64,000 nt of DNA from Ctenosaura bakeri (GCA_948474755.1 CAOLHI010003124.1:1-64000), one strand, 5' to 3'. Positions 46,845-58,839 are shown, counted from the stretch's first letter. Numbers and translations: made by a program. Notes: a model not told the origin generated them from the sequence alone.

Positions 46845-47042
46845 GAAGTAACACTAAGGCAAACCTATCACAGAGTTCTCTTGGCAATATTTGTTTGAGG
46901 GGCTTGCCATTGCCTTTCTCTGAGGCTGAGAGAATGTGACTTGCCCAAGGCCATACAATGGGTTTCCATGGCCAAGTGGGGATTTAAACTTTGTTCTCCA
47001 GAGTCACAGTCTGACACTTAGACCACTCCACCATACTGGCCA
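46845..47042 (-). mobile_element. tRNA-derived MIR/CORE-like SINE, antisense
   Basis: CACTAAGGCAAACCTATCAC, TCTCTGAGGCTGAGAGAATG, 'aatgggtttccatggcc' and the reversed head ending CCACTCCACCATACTGGCC. It lacks only the outermost 3' tail. Confidence 0.85.
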
Positions 47043-47944
47043 CATGCGGGTTCTATAATCTTTTATAATTTGAAGTACAGGTTTACCTGATTTGTGTTGG
47101 TTGTACATCTGTGTGTCATGTAAGTAGTTATCACTTACATAGGTATTACTGAAAAACTTGAGCAGGTAAATTTTGTATGTAGAGGATTTAAAATTTTCAC
47201 TGAATGTCTGTTTAAAGGTAGAATTATCACCTACCCTAGTATCCTGTTCATTGTTCCAGAAGAGGTGAGTATATGGACTTACCACTACCATTCTGACCTT
47301 GTTCCCCCTCGAAATCTAGGGAGGATACTAAGTCATGCTAATATTGAGAACTTCCAAGAACTTACTGGGGAGAGTATCTAGAAACTAGGGATGGGCCACC
47401 GGAATCCTTGAATCATCAAATCCTGCATAAGGATTCGAGATTCCTGAATCCCTGTGCCAAAATAGACAAACCGAATCTTTCGAATCCGCCAACTAAATAG
47501 ATTGTTGGAGACCGGGACGCCTGAAAACTTGGGAAATGGAGATGCCTGAAAACCTAGGAAACTATACATACAAGGCAAGATAGTAAGTAAGTGAGGTTTT
47601 CCCTTGGAGTCATAATGGCCTTTGTTAACAATTTCAGAAATTACATCTGGGCTTGTATTCTAAGATATTTAAATTGAACATTTCATATTTAAGTTCAGTA
47701 CTTGACTGGAAGCTGCAGGCTTGAGATTTCAACGACAGCTGAAACATTCCTTTGCAGAGCTCCCTTGGAAACCTCTTTCAGACACAGTTCTGGGCTTTGG
47801 AGTTTTACAACGGGTCACAGCCTTCTCTGCCAAAGTGTGCTGGTGCATCATCAAACTACAAACCTCATGATGCCAGAAGCAGCTGTGTGAAGAAAAAACA
47901 GTTTTGACCTGGATTATGTCTCTATTGTAGTATGTGGCCCTGTT

Positions 47945-47993
47945 TACACAGGCAGGAAAATGTGGGATTAATCCACATTTTCCTGCCTGTGTA
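47945..47993. repeat. Near-perfect 49-bp palindrome without loop
   Basis: 47945-47969 and 47970-47993 are reverse complements except for one extra G in the left arm. Arm: TACACAGGCAGGAAAATGTG then (G)GATT. It sits inside the hAT element and may be a small MITE of its own. Confidence 0.95.
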
Positions 47994-48021
47994 GGAAGAG
48001 CCTTCATGTCATTTTCAATTT

Positions 48022-48142
48022 GGGGAGATACTGAGGTAAAACTAGGACAATTGTCTTGGCCAGATTTCTTCAGAGGGAGGTTTGCATTTGCCTAGGCTTT
48101 TGCTAAGGCTGAGAGAGTGTGTCTTGCCCAAGATTATCCTTC
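48022..48142 (-). mobile_element. MIR/CORE-like SINE fragment, antisense, inside hAT
   Basis: CTTGGCCAGATTTCTTCAGAGG, 'ggtttgcatttgcctag' and CTAAGGCTGAGAGAGTGTGTC match the middle of the family in reverse. The head and tail are missing. Confidence 0.65.
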
Positions 48143-48934
48143 TTTCCCTTGCTTTTTAAACTCTTTTTTAAAAAAGGATTCGAAAGATTCAATTCGTGAG
48201 ATTCGTGGATTCCCAGAATCTTCCAGGGATTTGGATCTGGATTTGGATTCAGAAAATTCTGGATTCGTACCATCCCTACTAGAAACATGAAAGTATTTAG
48301 ACCACAGTATGATAGAGTTGTTCAACTGGCTCAGATGTTTCTGTCAATAGAATCAAGAGGCAGATGATTTCCCTCTCCTACCTGCATCCTCAAAACATAC
48401 TGGACTGGGAAACCTTCTAGAGTAGACTTCCAGATGGCCATGAACCTGCAGGTTGGATGGGATGGAGAGAAAGTCTTGACACTAGCATGAGCTGGGATTT
48501 CAGCTTTAGCTAGTCAGATTCATGGTAGGGAAAGAAGACTGCATTACAGATGGGTTGATTCAATAAAAGAAGCCACAGCCCTGAGTTTGGAGGATCTGAG
48601 AGGGCTGTTAAAAGCAGGATCCTTTGGAAGTCTCTCATTAACAGGGTGACCATAAATTGGAGCTAACTTAACAGCATGTAACAATCACAATAGCTATTTG
48701 ATCAAAGACATGCAGTACAAAGGTAAAGGCAGACGCTTGACAAAGGATTCCATACGATGTATGAATAATATTGAAGTATGAAGAAATATGGCATGGAGTA
48801 CCTTCTTCTGGATGTCATAATGGACACTAAAAGTAACTTAGAATTGTTGGAAGATTTCAGTGACTGAAAAAGATTAAACTTAAGTGAAGAGAAGGAAAGG
48901 TTGGAACAGTTTTGCTGCAGTTCCTGTTAAACCA

Positions 48935-49065
48935 AAGACCCTCCAGATTGTTGGATTACAACTCTCACAGTCATTGATCATGCTTATCATTGACTGTACT
49001 TGGGCAGGGCTGATGGGAACAGTAGTCCAAAATACCTGAAAGGCCAAATGTTTCCAATCCCTGGC
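48935..49065. mobile_element. Palindromic MITE-like fragment
   Basis: 'cctccagattgttggattacaactctca' on the left and 'tgatgggaacagtagtccaaaatacctgaaaggcc' on the right are partly complementary ends, as in the units at 39690 and 50158. Confidence 0.5.
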
Positions 49066-49299
49066 TAAATTATTTGAACTTTGTGAATCAGAGTACAGAA
49101 AGGAGAAGGAGAAAAGCGATACTTGTTATATTTAAGTGCTAAGGCAGAATGTACAAGAGGTGAAGTAATCTTAAAAATTAACAATAATATTATTTATTCG
49201 ATTGGTACCCTGCCTTTCTCCCAATATGGGACTCTAAGTGACTTAAAATTTAAGTGAAAACAAAATTCTTAAAATAGTATGTGGTTAAAAAAAAAGTTT

Positions 49300-49950
49300 G
49301 AAAAGCATTAGAATCATAGAGTTGTCGAACGGCTCTTACTGTCAGGAAGTTTTTCCTAAAGTTCAGGTGAAATCTCTTTTCCTGAAATTTGAATCCACTG
49401 CTCCTTGTCCTAGTCTCAGGATTAGCAGAAAACAAGTTTGCTCCATCTTCAACATAACATCCCCTCAAATATTTAAACATGGCTATCATGTCACCTCTTA
49501 ACCTTCTTTTCATCAGGCTAAACATACCTAGCTCCCTAAACCCATCCTCCTAGGGCATGGTTTCCAGATCCTTCACCATTTTGGGCACCCTCTTCTGGAT
49601 ATGTTCCAGCTTGTTAATATCCTTGAATTGTAGTGCCTAGAACTGGACACAGTATTCCAGATGAGATCTAACCAAAGCAGAATAGAGTGGTATTATTACT
49701 TTCCTTGATCTTCCTACTATATTCCTATTGATGCAGCCAGAATCACATTGGCTTTTTTAGCTGCTGCATCACACTGTTGACTCATGTTCAACTTGTGGTG
49801 CACTAAGACTCCTAAATCCCTTTCACATGTACTGTTTTCAAGTCAGGTGTCACCTATCCTATATTTGTGCATTTCATTTTTTTTTTTCCTAAGTGTTGTA
49901 CCTCATATTTCTTCCTGTTTAAATTCATTTTGTTAGTTGTGGCCCAGATC
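49300..49950 (-). mobile_element. CR1 LINE, 3' fragment, antisense
   Basis: Reversed translation gives [20 protein letters not shown] and SGFKFQEKRFHLNFRKNFLT, the CR1 C-terminus. The copy begins at AGAATCATAGAGTTGTCG (3' end) and stops near TAAATTCATTTTGTTAG. It is more diverged than the CR1 at 50282, so it is probably an independent, older insertion. Confidence 0.85.
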
Positions 49951-50157
49951 TCAAATTTAATAATTAAATGATTAATTCATTAAAACATTAATATAAAACA
50001 AGAAAAACATTTAAACATATTGCATATAAAAATAATTAAAAAATAAAAGTAAGGCATGTGGAACAATTATATTGGAAATAACTTGAATTAACACAGGACT
50101 GCAGAAGGATTCAGTTTGTTTCTGTTTAAAGTGTACATGCCTTCTTTCAGGAGGGAT

Positions 50158-50280
50158 ATAGATAATTTGGTCCTCCAGATGATGTTGGATTGCATCTCCC
50201 ATCAGCCCTAGGCCATTTTGCTGGTTAGCAGTGAAAGATACTGGGAGTGCTAGTCAAATAGCCTCTGGAGAGCCATGTTA
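50158..50280. mobile_element. Palindromic MITE-like fragment next to CR1
   Basis: TTTGGTCCTCCAGATGATG, 'ttggattgcatctcccatcagccctagg' and 'actgggagtgctagtcaaa..ctctggagagcc' form complementary halves. It abuts the CR1 3' end. Confidence 0.5.
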
Positions 50281-50281
50281 C

Positions 50282-51730
50282 TCATAGGATCATAGAATCA
50301 TAGAAATGTAGAGTTGGAAGAGACCCCAGGGGCCATCCAGTCCAACCCCTTGCCATGCAGGAACACTCTGAAAGCACTCCTGACAGATGGCCATCCAGCC
50401 TCTGCTTAAAAACCTCCAAAGAAGGAGACTCCACTACACTCCAAGGCAACATATTCCGCTGCTGGACAGCCCTGACTGTCAGGAAGTTCTTCCTGAGGTT
50501 CAGGTGGAATCTCCTTTCCTGCAGCTTGAATCCATTGCTCCTTGTCCTGGTCTCTGGAGCAGCAGAAAACAAGCCCTCTCCTTCCTCTACATGGCATCCC
50601 TTCAAATATTTAAACATGGCTATCATGTCCCCTCTTAACCTTCTCTTCTGCAGACTAAACATACCCAGCTGTCTAAGTCTATCCTCATAGGGCATGGCTT
50701 CCAGGCCTCTCACCATTTTGGTCGCCCTCCTCTGGACTTGCTCCAGGTTGACCAGGTCCTTCTTGAATTGGGGTGCCCAGAACTGGACACAGTATTCAAG
50801 ATGAGGTCTAACCAAAGCAGAGTAGAGTGGTACCAGTACCTCCCTCGATCTAGACACCATACTCCTATTGATGCAGCCGAGAATTGCGTTGGCTTTCTTG
50901 GCTGCTGCATCACACTGCTGACTCATGTTCAGCTTGTGGTCTATGAAGACTCCTAGATCCCTTTCACACGTACTGCTAACCAGCCACGTGTCCCGTATCC
51001 TATATTTCTGTATTCCATTTTTTCTACCTAAGTGTAGGACCTTACACTTCTCTCTGTTGAATTTCATTTTGTTAGCCTTGGCCCAGCTCTCCAATCTATC
51101 CAGGTCATTTTGAATTTTGATCCTGTCCTCTGGCGTATTAGCAACCCCTCCCAATTTGGTGTTATCTGCAGATTTGATGAGCATGCCCTCTATTCCTTCA
51201 TCCAAGTCATTGATAAAAATATTGAACAGCATTGGGCCCAGGACAGAACCCTGTGGCACCCCGCTAGTCACTTTTCTCCAGGATGAAAAGCAGCCATTCA
51301 TGATCACCCTTTGGGTTCGGTTGGTCAACCAATTACAAATCCAAATAACAGTAGCCCTGTCCAGCCCACATTTTGCCAGCTTCTTTGCAAGAATGTCATG
51401 GGGAACTTTGTCAAAGGCCTTACTGAAATCGAGATATGCTACATCCACAGCATTCCCTTCATCTATCAAGCTAGTAACTCTATCATAAAAAGAGATAAGA
51501 TTAGTCTGGCATGACTTATCCTTGAGAAATCCATGTTGACTTCTCGTGATCACCGCGTTGCTTTCTAACTGATTAGAAACTGACTGCTTAATGATCTGCT
51601 CCAGGATCTTTCCGGGTACTGATGTCAGGCTGACTGGGCGATAATTATTTGGGTCCTCTTTTTTCCCTTCTTGAAGATGGGGACAACATTTGCTCTCTTC
51701 CAGTCTGCTAGAACTTCTCCTGTCCTTCAA
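50282..51730 (-). pseudogene. CR1 ORF2 reverse transcriptase domain, catalytic Asp lost
   Basis: The 482-codon open frame starts downstream of a frameshift; its first about 22 residues are out of the CR1 frame and sense begins at [20 protein letters not shown]. Motifs in order are: [30 protein letters not shown] (first catalytic Asp intact), [19 protein letters not shown], and then SADNTKLGG where active CR1 has FADDTKLGG. The second Asp codon (51161-51163) reads AAC, asparagine. The C-terminal region [20 protein letters not shown] and [16 protein letters not shown] follows and ends normally. Target-primed reverse transcription by this copy would not be expected. It is antisense to NUBPL. Confidence 0.92.
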
Positions 51731-51879
51731 GATTTCTCAAAGATTATAGCAAGCGGTTCCGAAATGACCTCTGCCAGCTCTTTTAATGTCCTAGGATGCA
51801 ATTCATCTGGCCCTGGAGACTTGAATTCATCCAGTGTGGCCAGGTATTCCTGTACCACCTCTCTTACCTATTATGTGCC

Positions 51880-52206
51880 TCATTTCCCCTGCTTCCTCAC
51901 CTGTTCTCCAACTGCCAGGTTGAGTGTGCTTGTATCCTTCTGGGAAAAAACTGGGGCAAAGAAGGTGTTAAGTAGTTCTGCCTTTTCTCTTCCCCCTGTG
52001 AGTAATTCACCATCTTCTCTGCGCAGCGACCCTATCGTCTCCTCCTTTTTCCTTTTGCTGCGGACATATTTAAAAAAGCCCTTTTTATTGTTTTTAATGT
52101 CTCTGGCCAGCCTAAGTTCGTTCTGTGGTTTAGCCTTTCTGACCTCCTCCCTACATCTCCTGGCTCCTTGCTTAAATTCTTCTTTGGTGGTTTCCCCTTC
52201 TTCCAT
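51880..52206 (-). pseudogene. CR1 ORF2 linker between EN and RT, separate frame
   Basis: The frame reads [20 protein letters not shown], then [16 protein letters not shown], then [20 protein letters not shown]. This linker precedes the reverse transcriptase in all CR1 elements. It is in a different frame from the endonuclease before it and from the RT after it. The related decayed copy at 20340 (+) carries the same segment. Confidence 0.88.
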
Positions 52207-53105
52207 TTCCTATACATGTTTCTCTTAACACTTAGCTCAGCTGAGAGTTCTTTAGTCAACCATTCTGGTTTCTTCAGATGCCTTCCATTTTTCCTCCTTA
52301 ATGGCACTGTTTTAGACTGTGCCTTCAGTATCTCCTTTTTAAGGAACTCCCATGCCTCCTGAACTCCTTTCCCTTTCACTGTTCCTGACCACGGAATTCC
52401 AGCCAGCAGCTCCCTAAGTTTACAGAAGTCCGCTTTTTTAAAATCTAAGATGAGTGTCTGGCTACCCTTATCTTCTCCTTCCCACTGAATGCTAAATTCC
52501 AACAGGGCATGGTCACTCCCCCCTAAAGATCCAACCACTTCTACCTCATTCACAAGGTCATCCCTGTTGGTCAGGATCAGATCTAGAATATTTGATCCCC
52601 TTGTGGCCTCTTCCACCTTCTGGACCATGAAGTTGTCTGCAAGACAAGCAAGAAACTTGCTGGACCTTGCTGTCTTGGCAGAGTTTGACTGCCAGCATAT
52701 ATCCGGGTAATTGAAATCTCCTATTATTACTGTATCTCTCCTCTTTGAATGTGCAGTCATTTGGTTGAGAAAGGCATCATCAAAGTCCTCAGCCTGGGTT
52801 GGAGGTCTGTAGTAAACCCCCACCAGAATATCCCTATTGTTTCTCGCTGCCTTAATTCTTACCCATATGCTCTCGACTTGGCTTTCTGGGTTTAAATCCC
52901 GGATCTCTTCACAGGTGAAAACATCCTTGACATACAAGGCTACTCCTCCTCCTTTCTTGTTTGGTCTATTTTTACAAAATAGGCTATACCCCTCTATTCC
53001 TATATTCCAATCATGAGACTCATCCCACCAGGTCTCAGTGATACCTATCAAATCGTATTTATTTTGTTGTACTAGGAGTTCAAATTCATCCTGCTTGTTT
53101 CCCAT
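52032..53105 (-). pseudogene. CR1 ORF2 apurinic-like endonuclease domain
   Basis: 357 codons. The first about 300 are an APE-type endonuclease: MGNKQDEFELLVQQNKYDLI, GITETWWDESHDW (catalytic Glu region), SIWVRIKAARNN, VIIGDFNYPDICW (GDFN motif), ILDLILTNRDDLV and GSDHALLEFSI (the SDH motif with catalytic His). All expected motifs are present, so this domain looks intact. After [22 protein letters not shown] the frame shifts near 52200 and the remaining residues are out of frame. In active CR1 this domain nicks the target DNA. Confidence 0.92.
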
Positions 53106-53303
53106 ATTCCGTGCATTAGTGTAGAGACAGTTAAGTCCCCAGGCCCTTCCTGCAAGTCCTGTACTATTGTTTCTACTCCTCCCGCCATTGGCCGCTTGTA
53201 CTGCTTGTCCAGTATCATTTGGGCCTTTTCTCCCTGCGCTCGCCGAGTCCTTGCCCTGAATAATATTGTCTCCTTCCCCAGCGGAACTTAGTTTAAAGAC
53301 CTC

Positions 53304-53627
53304 TTAATCCTTGCGAGACTGTTTGCAGAAACATTCCTGCCAAGTTTTGTGAGGTGCAGCCATATCCCTCGCCAGAAGCTCACGTTCATGGAAATTCAGG
53401 CCATGTTCCAAAAACCCAAACCATTGCCGGCGGCACCACGTGCGGAGCCAGTTGTTGACCTCTGCTATTGCCCTTTCCCTACGTGTGCCATATCCTTGAA
53501 CAGGGAGGAGAGACGAAATGACCACCTGCGCACCAAGGTCCTTAAGCTTTGTCCCCATAAGCTCGTAGTCCTTTGCGATGTGGTAAAAGCTGCTCCTTGC
53601 AGTGTCATTGGTTCCAACATGAACCAA
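53304..53627 (-). pseudogene. CR1 ORF1 SGNH-esterase region, frameshifted
   Basis: VHVGTNDTARSS carries the GxND block of SGNH hydrolases, and SSLLPVQGYG with VNNWLRTWC follows the usual CR1 ORF1 order. The last block should be of ARDGLHLT type, with catalytic Asp and His. Here the frame changes near 53365, after LLARDM. In the shifted frame a WLHLTKLGRN stretch is present, so one small indel separates the pair. The N-terminal part of ORF1 is only partly open (to about 53920). Confidence 0.85.
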
Positions 53628-56600
53628 AATGAGGGGCTTATGGTCAGTGAGTTTGACCAGCCTGGTTAGCCTCTCTGATATGTGGTTGATCCTGGCCCCA
53701 GGAAGACAGCAGACTTCTTGATTGAGCTTGTCCGGTTTACAAATTGCCGTTACGGTTCCTCTGAGTAAAGAGTCCCCAACAACTAGAACTCGCCTCCTCT
53801 GAGGCTTGTCCTGAGCTCCTCGATGAGCATGTTCTATTAGGACTGCTTGGGCATTCTGTTGAGGCTGGGAGCGTTGATCTAGTTCCTGTTGCCAAAGTTG
53901 GATAACTTCTTGTTGACATTCTGTTCCCTCCGCGTGGTGCTCCTCATTGTTTGTAAGGCCAAGAACTTAGAAGTGATTGTGTAGGTTAAGAGTCTCTGTT
54001 ACCTTCCTGGTCCTTCTACTTCTCCGTGTGACATTCACCCCTGCCCTAATCCCTTGGCCCTTTAGGAGGATTTGCCTGTTTATTCTTATATGTAAGAAAG
54101 TGTTAACTGTGAATGAGATGGGTATAAATCAACAGGAACTGTTGATGAACCAAGCAACTTCTGTAACTCCAGAATCATTTACAAAATATGAGCAGTGTGC
54201 GTTTCATTTCATAGTGTTCCATTAGCAACAAATAGGAAAGCCTCTTTCCCCATTAACCATATAATCTATAAAAGACAGTAAGAAAAGGAGGTGGAAAGAA
54301 AATGATTAGATAAGTGAGTGAGAATACGTTACCATAAAAAGCTGTTCTAATGTTTTGAACTGTAATCAGGCTTGGCTTGGGCTGCACAACATATTTTTCC
54401 CCAAGGAAGCTTTGATACAAAACAAACAAACAAGTAAACAAAAGTATGGGCAATGATGGCTTGTAGCAGAACTGCCAATGTTTAAGAATATTACAATGCT
54501 TTAAAAGCTCAATAAAAACAAAGGAAGTGTTTGATTTTCTTTGATGCATTATATTTCTGCTGTAACCACCAAATTAAGAAACTGCTTAGTCAAAACCTGT
54601 AAAAGAGCTGTTTATCTTCTGAATTTCTTTGTGGAGTTATTCATTGTGTCTTGTATTTGGGGCAGAATGTTCCTGAGAACAAAACAAAAGTTTTGTTATG
54701 AAATGGTAAAGGCTGAAAGTTAATAGGACTTTTCTGATATCCATATTGTATCAAGTTAGTTACAGGAATGTGCACACTGCAGGTTTGGTTTCTTCTCCTG
54801 GTTTCATTTAGAGATGAAAATATGTCAAGGTATAGATAGACAAATGATAAATAAGGCTGAACTGAAAGGGACTGCTTTTTTGCAAAGGATTTGGGCAGCA
54901 TTCCTACCACCCAGTGAACTTTCAGTAATTCCTGTAACAGTCTCAGATACATTGGCCAATTCAAGAAGTCCTTTCTTTATTTCTAGTTTTGTTTGCCCAC
55001 AGTTAGTCATCAGGTTGTTAAATTTGGCTCTATGGCATGCAGCTCTAAGGCCATTTATGCAGTCCCCAGGATTAAAAAGTGCACCCTGTAATGAGAATTC
55101 CCCCATCTGAACATTTCAGATATGAATTAAAACATGGCACAAGGTCCCTCCACCCCTTGTTGTGGCCAAAAGAAAAAAGAAAAAAAAAGAAAACTGGAAG
55201 TAAACATCTGGTGATTTCCAGTTTTGTCGGAAGGAGCTGGTGTAGCCCAGGAATGCCTGTAGAGTGGTTGTCCCTGGGTTCTGTGCAGCAGCCTACTCAT
55301 TCTACATAGTATCATGTCATCCACAGAGTATCATGACATGATTCTATATGATGTCATTTAGTATGTGACTGTATATCACATATATACTGTATATCTATCT
55401 ACTTCCAGTAATGCTGATTATGAGGTAAAAAATAGTGTTAAAGTAGCAGCAGATTGAGAATTGAGGGAGTTAAGATGTAGGGAAATTAGGGTGTATTTTC
55501 CATCTACCTGAGAGCTACCACATTTGACACAAATTGCAAGAGGAGAACATGCAGCAGAGCCCTGATGGCAAAGTGTAGCTAACTGGTACTCTTTGCCTAA
55601 TCCTACCTAGAAAAAAAAATCATTATTCTTCATCAGATGTATCATTAGACTCCATTATAAATGCTATCAATCATCTCTGTAAAGGGTTCTCTTGAAGAAA
55701 TGGGGCTTATTAAACCGTGGCACCTGCAGTGGTGGTTAAATAGTAGCTATGCCTGTTGAATTCCGTTGTCTTCTATTGGCAGCAGGAGCTCAGACTGATG
55801 ATGTCGTAAGCATTGAGTGGAATTAAGGGGTGAAATCTGCAGCAAAATAGCTTCCTAGTTTTCCACCATGCATTTTTGTATTCATTGTCATTCATATGAT
55901 ATAGAGTGATTACTGACATATGACTTCAGCTTTTGATATTTCAGAATATGGACTATGTATATCCTATCCAAACTTCTTCATAAAAGAATCTCCCAGGTGA
56001 TGAAAAGCAAAGTGCACCTTAAAACTACATACAAAAGCACTTATGCACTAAAAATACTTTGGCAGGAAAAAAATATGAATCATACTGCATGTTCAAAACT
56101 CATCCACTGGCTAAGAGCAGAATAGCCTGACTAAATAAATAGTTTTGAAACACTTAATGAAATGTTTTCGAGGGCTGCCCTATTTAAAATACTTCTTTTC
56201 TCTTACGCTCAAGCCAGGGATCCCATGACTTTTTTTTAAGGTGGGAGGGCTCAATACTAGCAAGCAGGTTGCTATTAAATTTGCTTAAGTGCAGGGGAAG
56301 AGTAAATTATTTTTCCATCCACTATCTTTCAGACATCCCTAAATACAAGGACTCTAACAAGCACAGTGTATACTTAGAAGTGCTCTCCATGTGTTAAGTG
56401 TACTGTAGTACTAAGTAAGTGTGCATAGAATAGTTTGTAGATAGCCTTTATTATTCCTAGGAGTGCTCAACAATAATAGCTGTTTCAATATTTCTTAGTG
56501 CTTGGTCGTTTGGTACAGTTCTGATTGTTAAATCATCAGGAGGCTAAACTACATCGGAGTCTCAGTGGTCCAGACATGCCAGATCATTGGAGGGAGGGAG

Positions 56601-57394
56601 GAAGCTCAGCCTTCCTAGTGTTGTCTTGGCGAGAGGGCTCCTGTTTTGTGGTCCTTGCTCAAGGCAAATCACATTTTAAACATAAAACTTTAAAGCAGTA
56701 AAATGAATCTCCATTCAATACTCTTCAGCCCTCAGGATTTTCTGAAAAGATAGCTTTTACATCCTTTCCTAAAGTACCTCAAGATATTCTGCACTACACA
56801 CTGTTCCACAAACCTGGAGAAAAGCAGTAAAAGAGTAAGAGAGACCTACTTTTTACAGTGACTGAATTTCCTGCATAGATGGTCACCTGAAGAATATCTT
56901 AATTGCCAACTATATGTACAGGACAGGATCTCAGGATCTCAGAAGGATGTTAGTCCTGGCTATGAAGAGGTATGGTGCTGTTCACATGATACAAAAGAGG
57001 AATAGCAGATCGGTCACTATCTTGTTCTTACCAGTTCCTCATGAATCTGTTCTATTAGGTTTCCATGTTAACTCTGTGATTTTAAAAATTCTGCACAGAA
57101 TTTTGTATTCAAATAAGTATGTCAACATATTATCTCACAAAATAGGCATTTCTAAATGTGCTTTAGCCCAAAATACACATTTTTATATGCTGGTTGGTAT
57201 GTTTTTGAGCCAAGACTACATCCAGAAAGTACATGCTCCAAAGGATAAGTTCATTTTAACCTACATGTTAGTCTAGGAAAATCGGACTTTGCAAAGAGCA
57301 ATGTCCTCAGACATCCATAGTTCTCCATAGGAATTGGAAACAACTTGACAACATTAGTTGAGAACATACAAAAAAATTAAGTCTGATCACTTGA

Positions 57395-57540
57395 TTCAGG
57401 ATAGTCTGCACTGGCAGGCAGCAGCTTACTAACATTTCACAGGGTGTCATGCCCAAGTCTGCCTGGAGATGCCAAGAAATGAAGCTGAGGCTGTTTATAT
57501 CCAAAGCTTATGTACCATTGAGCTAATGGCTCCTCAAAGT
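57395..57540 (-). mobile_element. tRNA-derived SINE (second family), antisense
   Basis: GGATAGTCTGCACTGGCAGG, 'gcctggagatgccaagaa' and the reversed head TGTACCATTGAGCTAATGGCTCC correspond to the family at 45310 in reverse order. Confidence 0.7.
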
Positions 57541-57556
57541 TGACAGGAAACACTAT

Positions 57557-57735
57557 TTGTGTTTGAGTGTATGTGCCTTCAAGTCGCCTGTCAACTTAAG
57601 TCAACCCTTGTGAGTTTCATGGTGTTTTCTTAGGCAAGGAAGACTCAGAGGTGGTTTTTGCCAGTTCCTTCTTGTGAAATATAGCCTACAGCAGCTAGTG
57701 TTCGTTGCGGTTTCCCATCCAGGTACTAACACTAT
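57557..57735 (-). mobile_element. 5S-derived SINE, antisense
   Basis: TGTATGTGCCTTCAAGTCGCC, CTCAGAGGTGGTTTTTGCC, ATATAGCCTACAGCAGCTAG and CCCATCCAGGTACTAAC. The last piece is the reversed 5S-like head. It is the best preserved body of this family in the window. Confidence 0.85.
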
Positions 57736-57941
57736 TTACTATTTATTGAATAGTAGTTGTTGTTGCACATTGTCATGGTTGTTGATAACTGACAGCTAAT
57801 ATCTTTTAATACTTGACAATTTATATCTTAAATAATTTTGTATTTGATAAAGATATAATATTATCAGTATGGCAGGGTAAGGACCGCAAAATATTTTCAT
57901 ACTCATAAAATCAATAGTTATCAGCCCTACCCTTGGCTGTG

Positions 57942-57958
57942 TATGTGTGTGTGTGTGT
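57942..57958. repeat. (GT)n microsatellite
   Basis: Eight or so GT units in TATGTGTGTGTGTGTGTTTATT. Confidence 0.9.
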
Positions 57959-58839
57959 TTATTGAAAAGCTTTTATGTTCTGACTGTATTTTGAAGGGGG
58001 CAATACATCAGGCTAACTTAATAAATGAGAGTGTGCATCTATATGTTTCCACCATAGCTCCAAGACTATAAAACCGAGACACCTAGAGTTTGGCATGCAC
58101 ACTAAGGGAATCCTAAGAGCATGCACCTTGGGGATTTTGGGTCTTAAAAATTGATTTGATTGATCATCCCTAAGCACCTGAGAGGGAGCTGTATACACAC
58201 ATCTGGCAAGTCTATTCCTTCAGAGGGGCTTTAGGCAGCTGCACATGAGCTAGAGACATGGTAGAGAGAAGAACATGTGGCATGCAAATTCTATTTTCCT
58301 TTTCTGAATTCCCAAAGTCTTCAAAAAAGTTGAAGAAGGGGGAGACAACTTTTGGTAGGCCAGTAGGCAGATGCTCCTTGTTGCAACTCTGCAGGGAGGA
58401 GAGCTTTCATGGTAAAAGTGCCAGCCAAAGGCATTTCTGGCTGGAAAAGCTCTCCCTGGATCAAAAGGAAAGTGGGGAATCGCCCATTGGGCTCTAGCAT
58501 TCCCATTACTTGTGCTTACCTGAGAGTAAACATGTTACAAATAGGAAGGATTAAAGAAGTGACATCTTTTGCCCTTGCTGTGAAACACAGTTGTTTTGAT
58601 CTAAGGATCTGATGGCCCTATGCCAGCAACCTGCTTTTTTAAAGAAAGAACTCTTAAATAAACCTTTGAAGTTTAAAAAGTAAAGAATTCTGATTAAAAT
58701 AGAACATTAGAAACCTCCACAGCCTCCTTCTTTCTACAATCAAGAATTGAAATAGTGTGTTTATGCCGTAGGATTGGGATCAATAAGAAAATTTGAGAGG
58801 CTTGAAACAATTGGTGTGTTCTGTACTGTTTAAAGGAAG

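Larger units (their letters stand above)
47386..48278. mobile_element. hAT-type non-autonomous element, perfect 8-bp duplication
   Basis: CTAGAAAC is duplicated exactly at 47378-47385 and 48279-48286. The ends are TAGGGATGGGCCACCGGAATCC and, reversed, TAGGGATGGTACGAATCC, typical hAT-style inverted repeats. Both subterminal regions are rich in GATTCGA/GAATC motifs. No transposase ORF is present. The interior includes a palindrome and a SINE fragment, so it is a composite 893-bp copy. Confidence 0.88.
50282..53955 (-). mobile_element. Near full-length CR1 LINE, antisense, inactivated
   Basis: On the minus strand the order is ORF1 esterase region (53627-53304), endonuclease (53105 to about 52200), linker (52206-51880) and reverse transcriptase to C-terminus (51730-50282). 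The end is CTATGATTCTATGATCC-like at 50282. Frameshifts near 53365, 52200 and 51690-51880 and a catalytic substitution disable it. At about 3.7 kb it is close to the length of complete CR1 elements. The long open frames indicate a fairly recent copy. Confidence 0.93.

Noticed and set aside
56914..57276. 120-codon ORF
   Set aside because: No family motif, no splice or promoter context and a random-looking composition. Probably chance.
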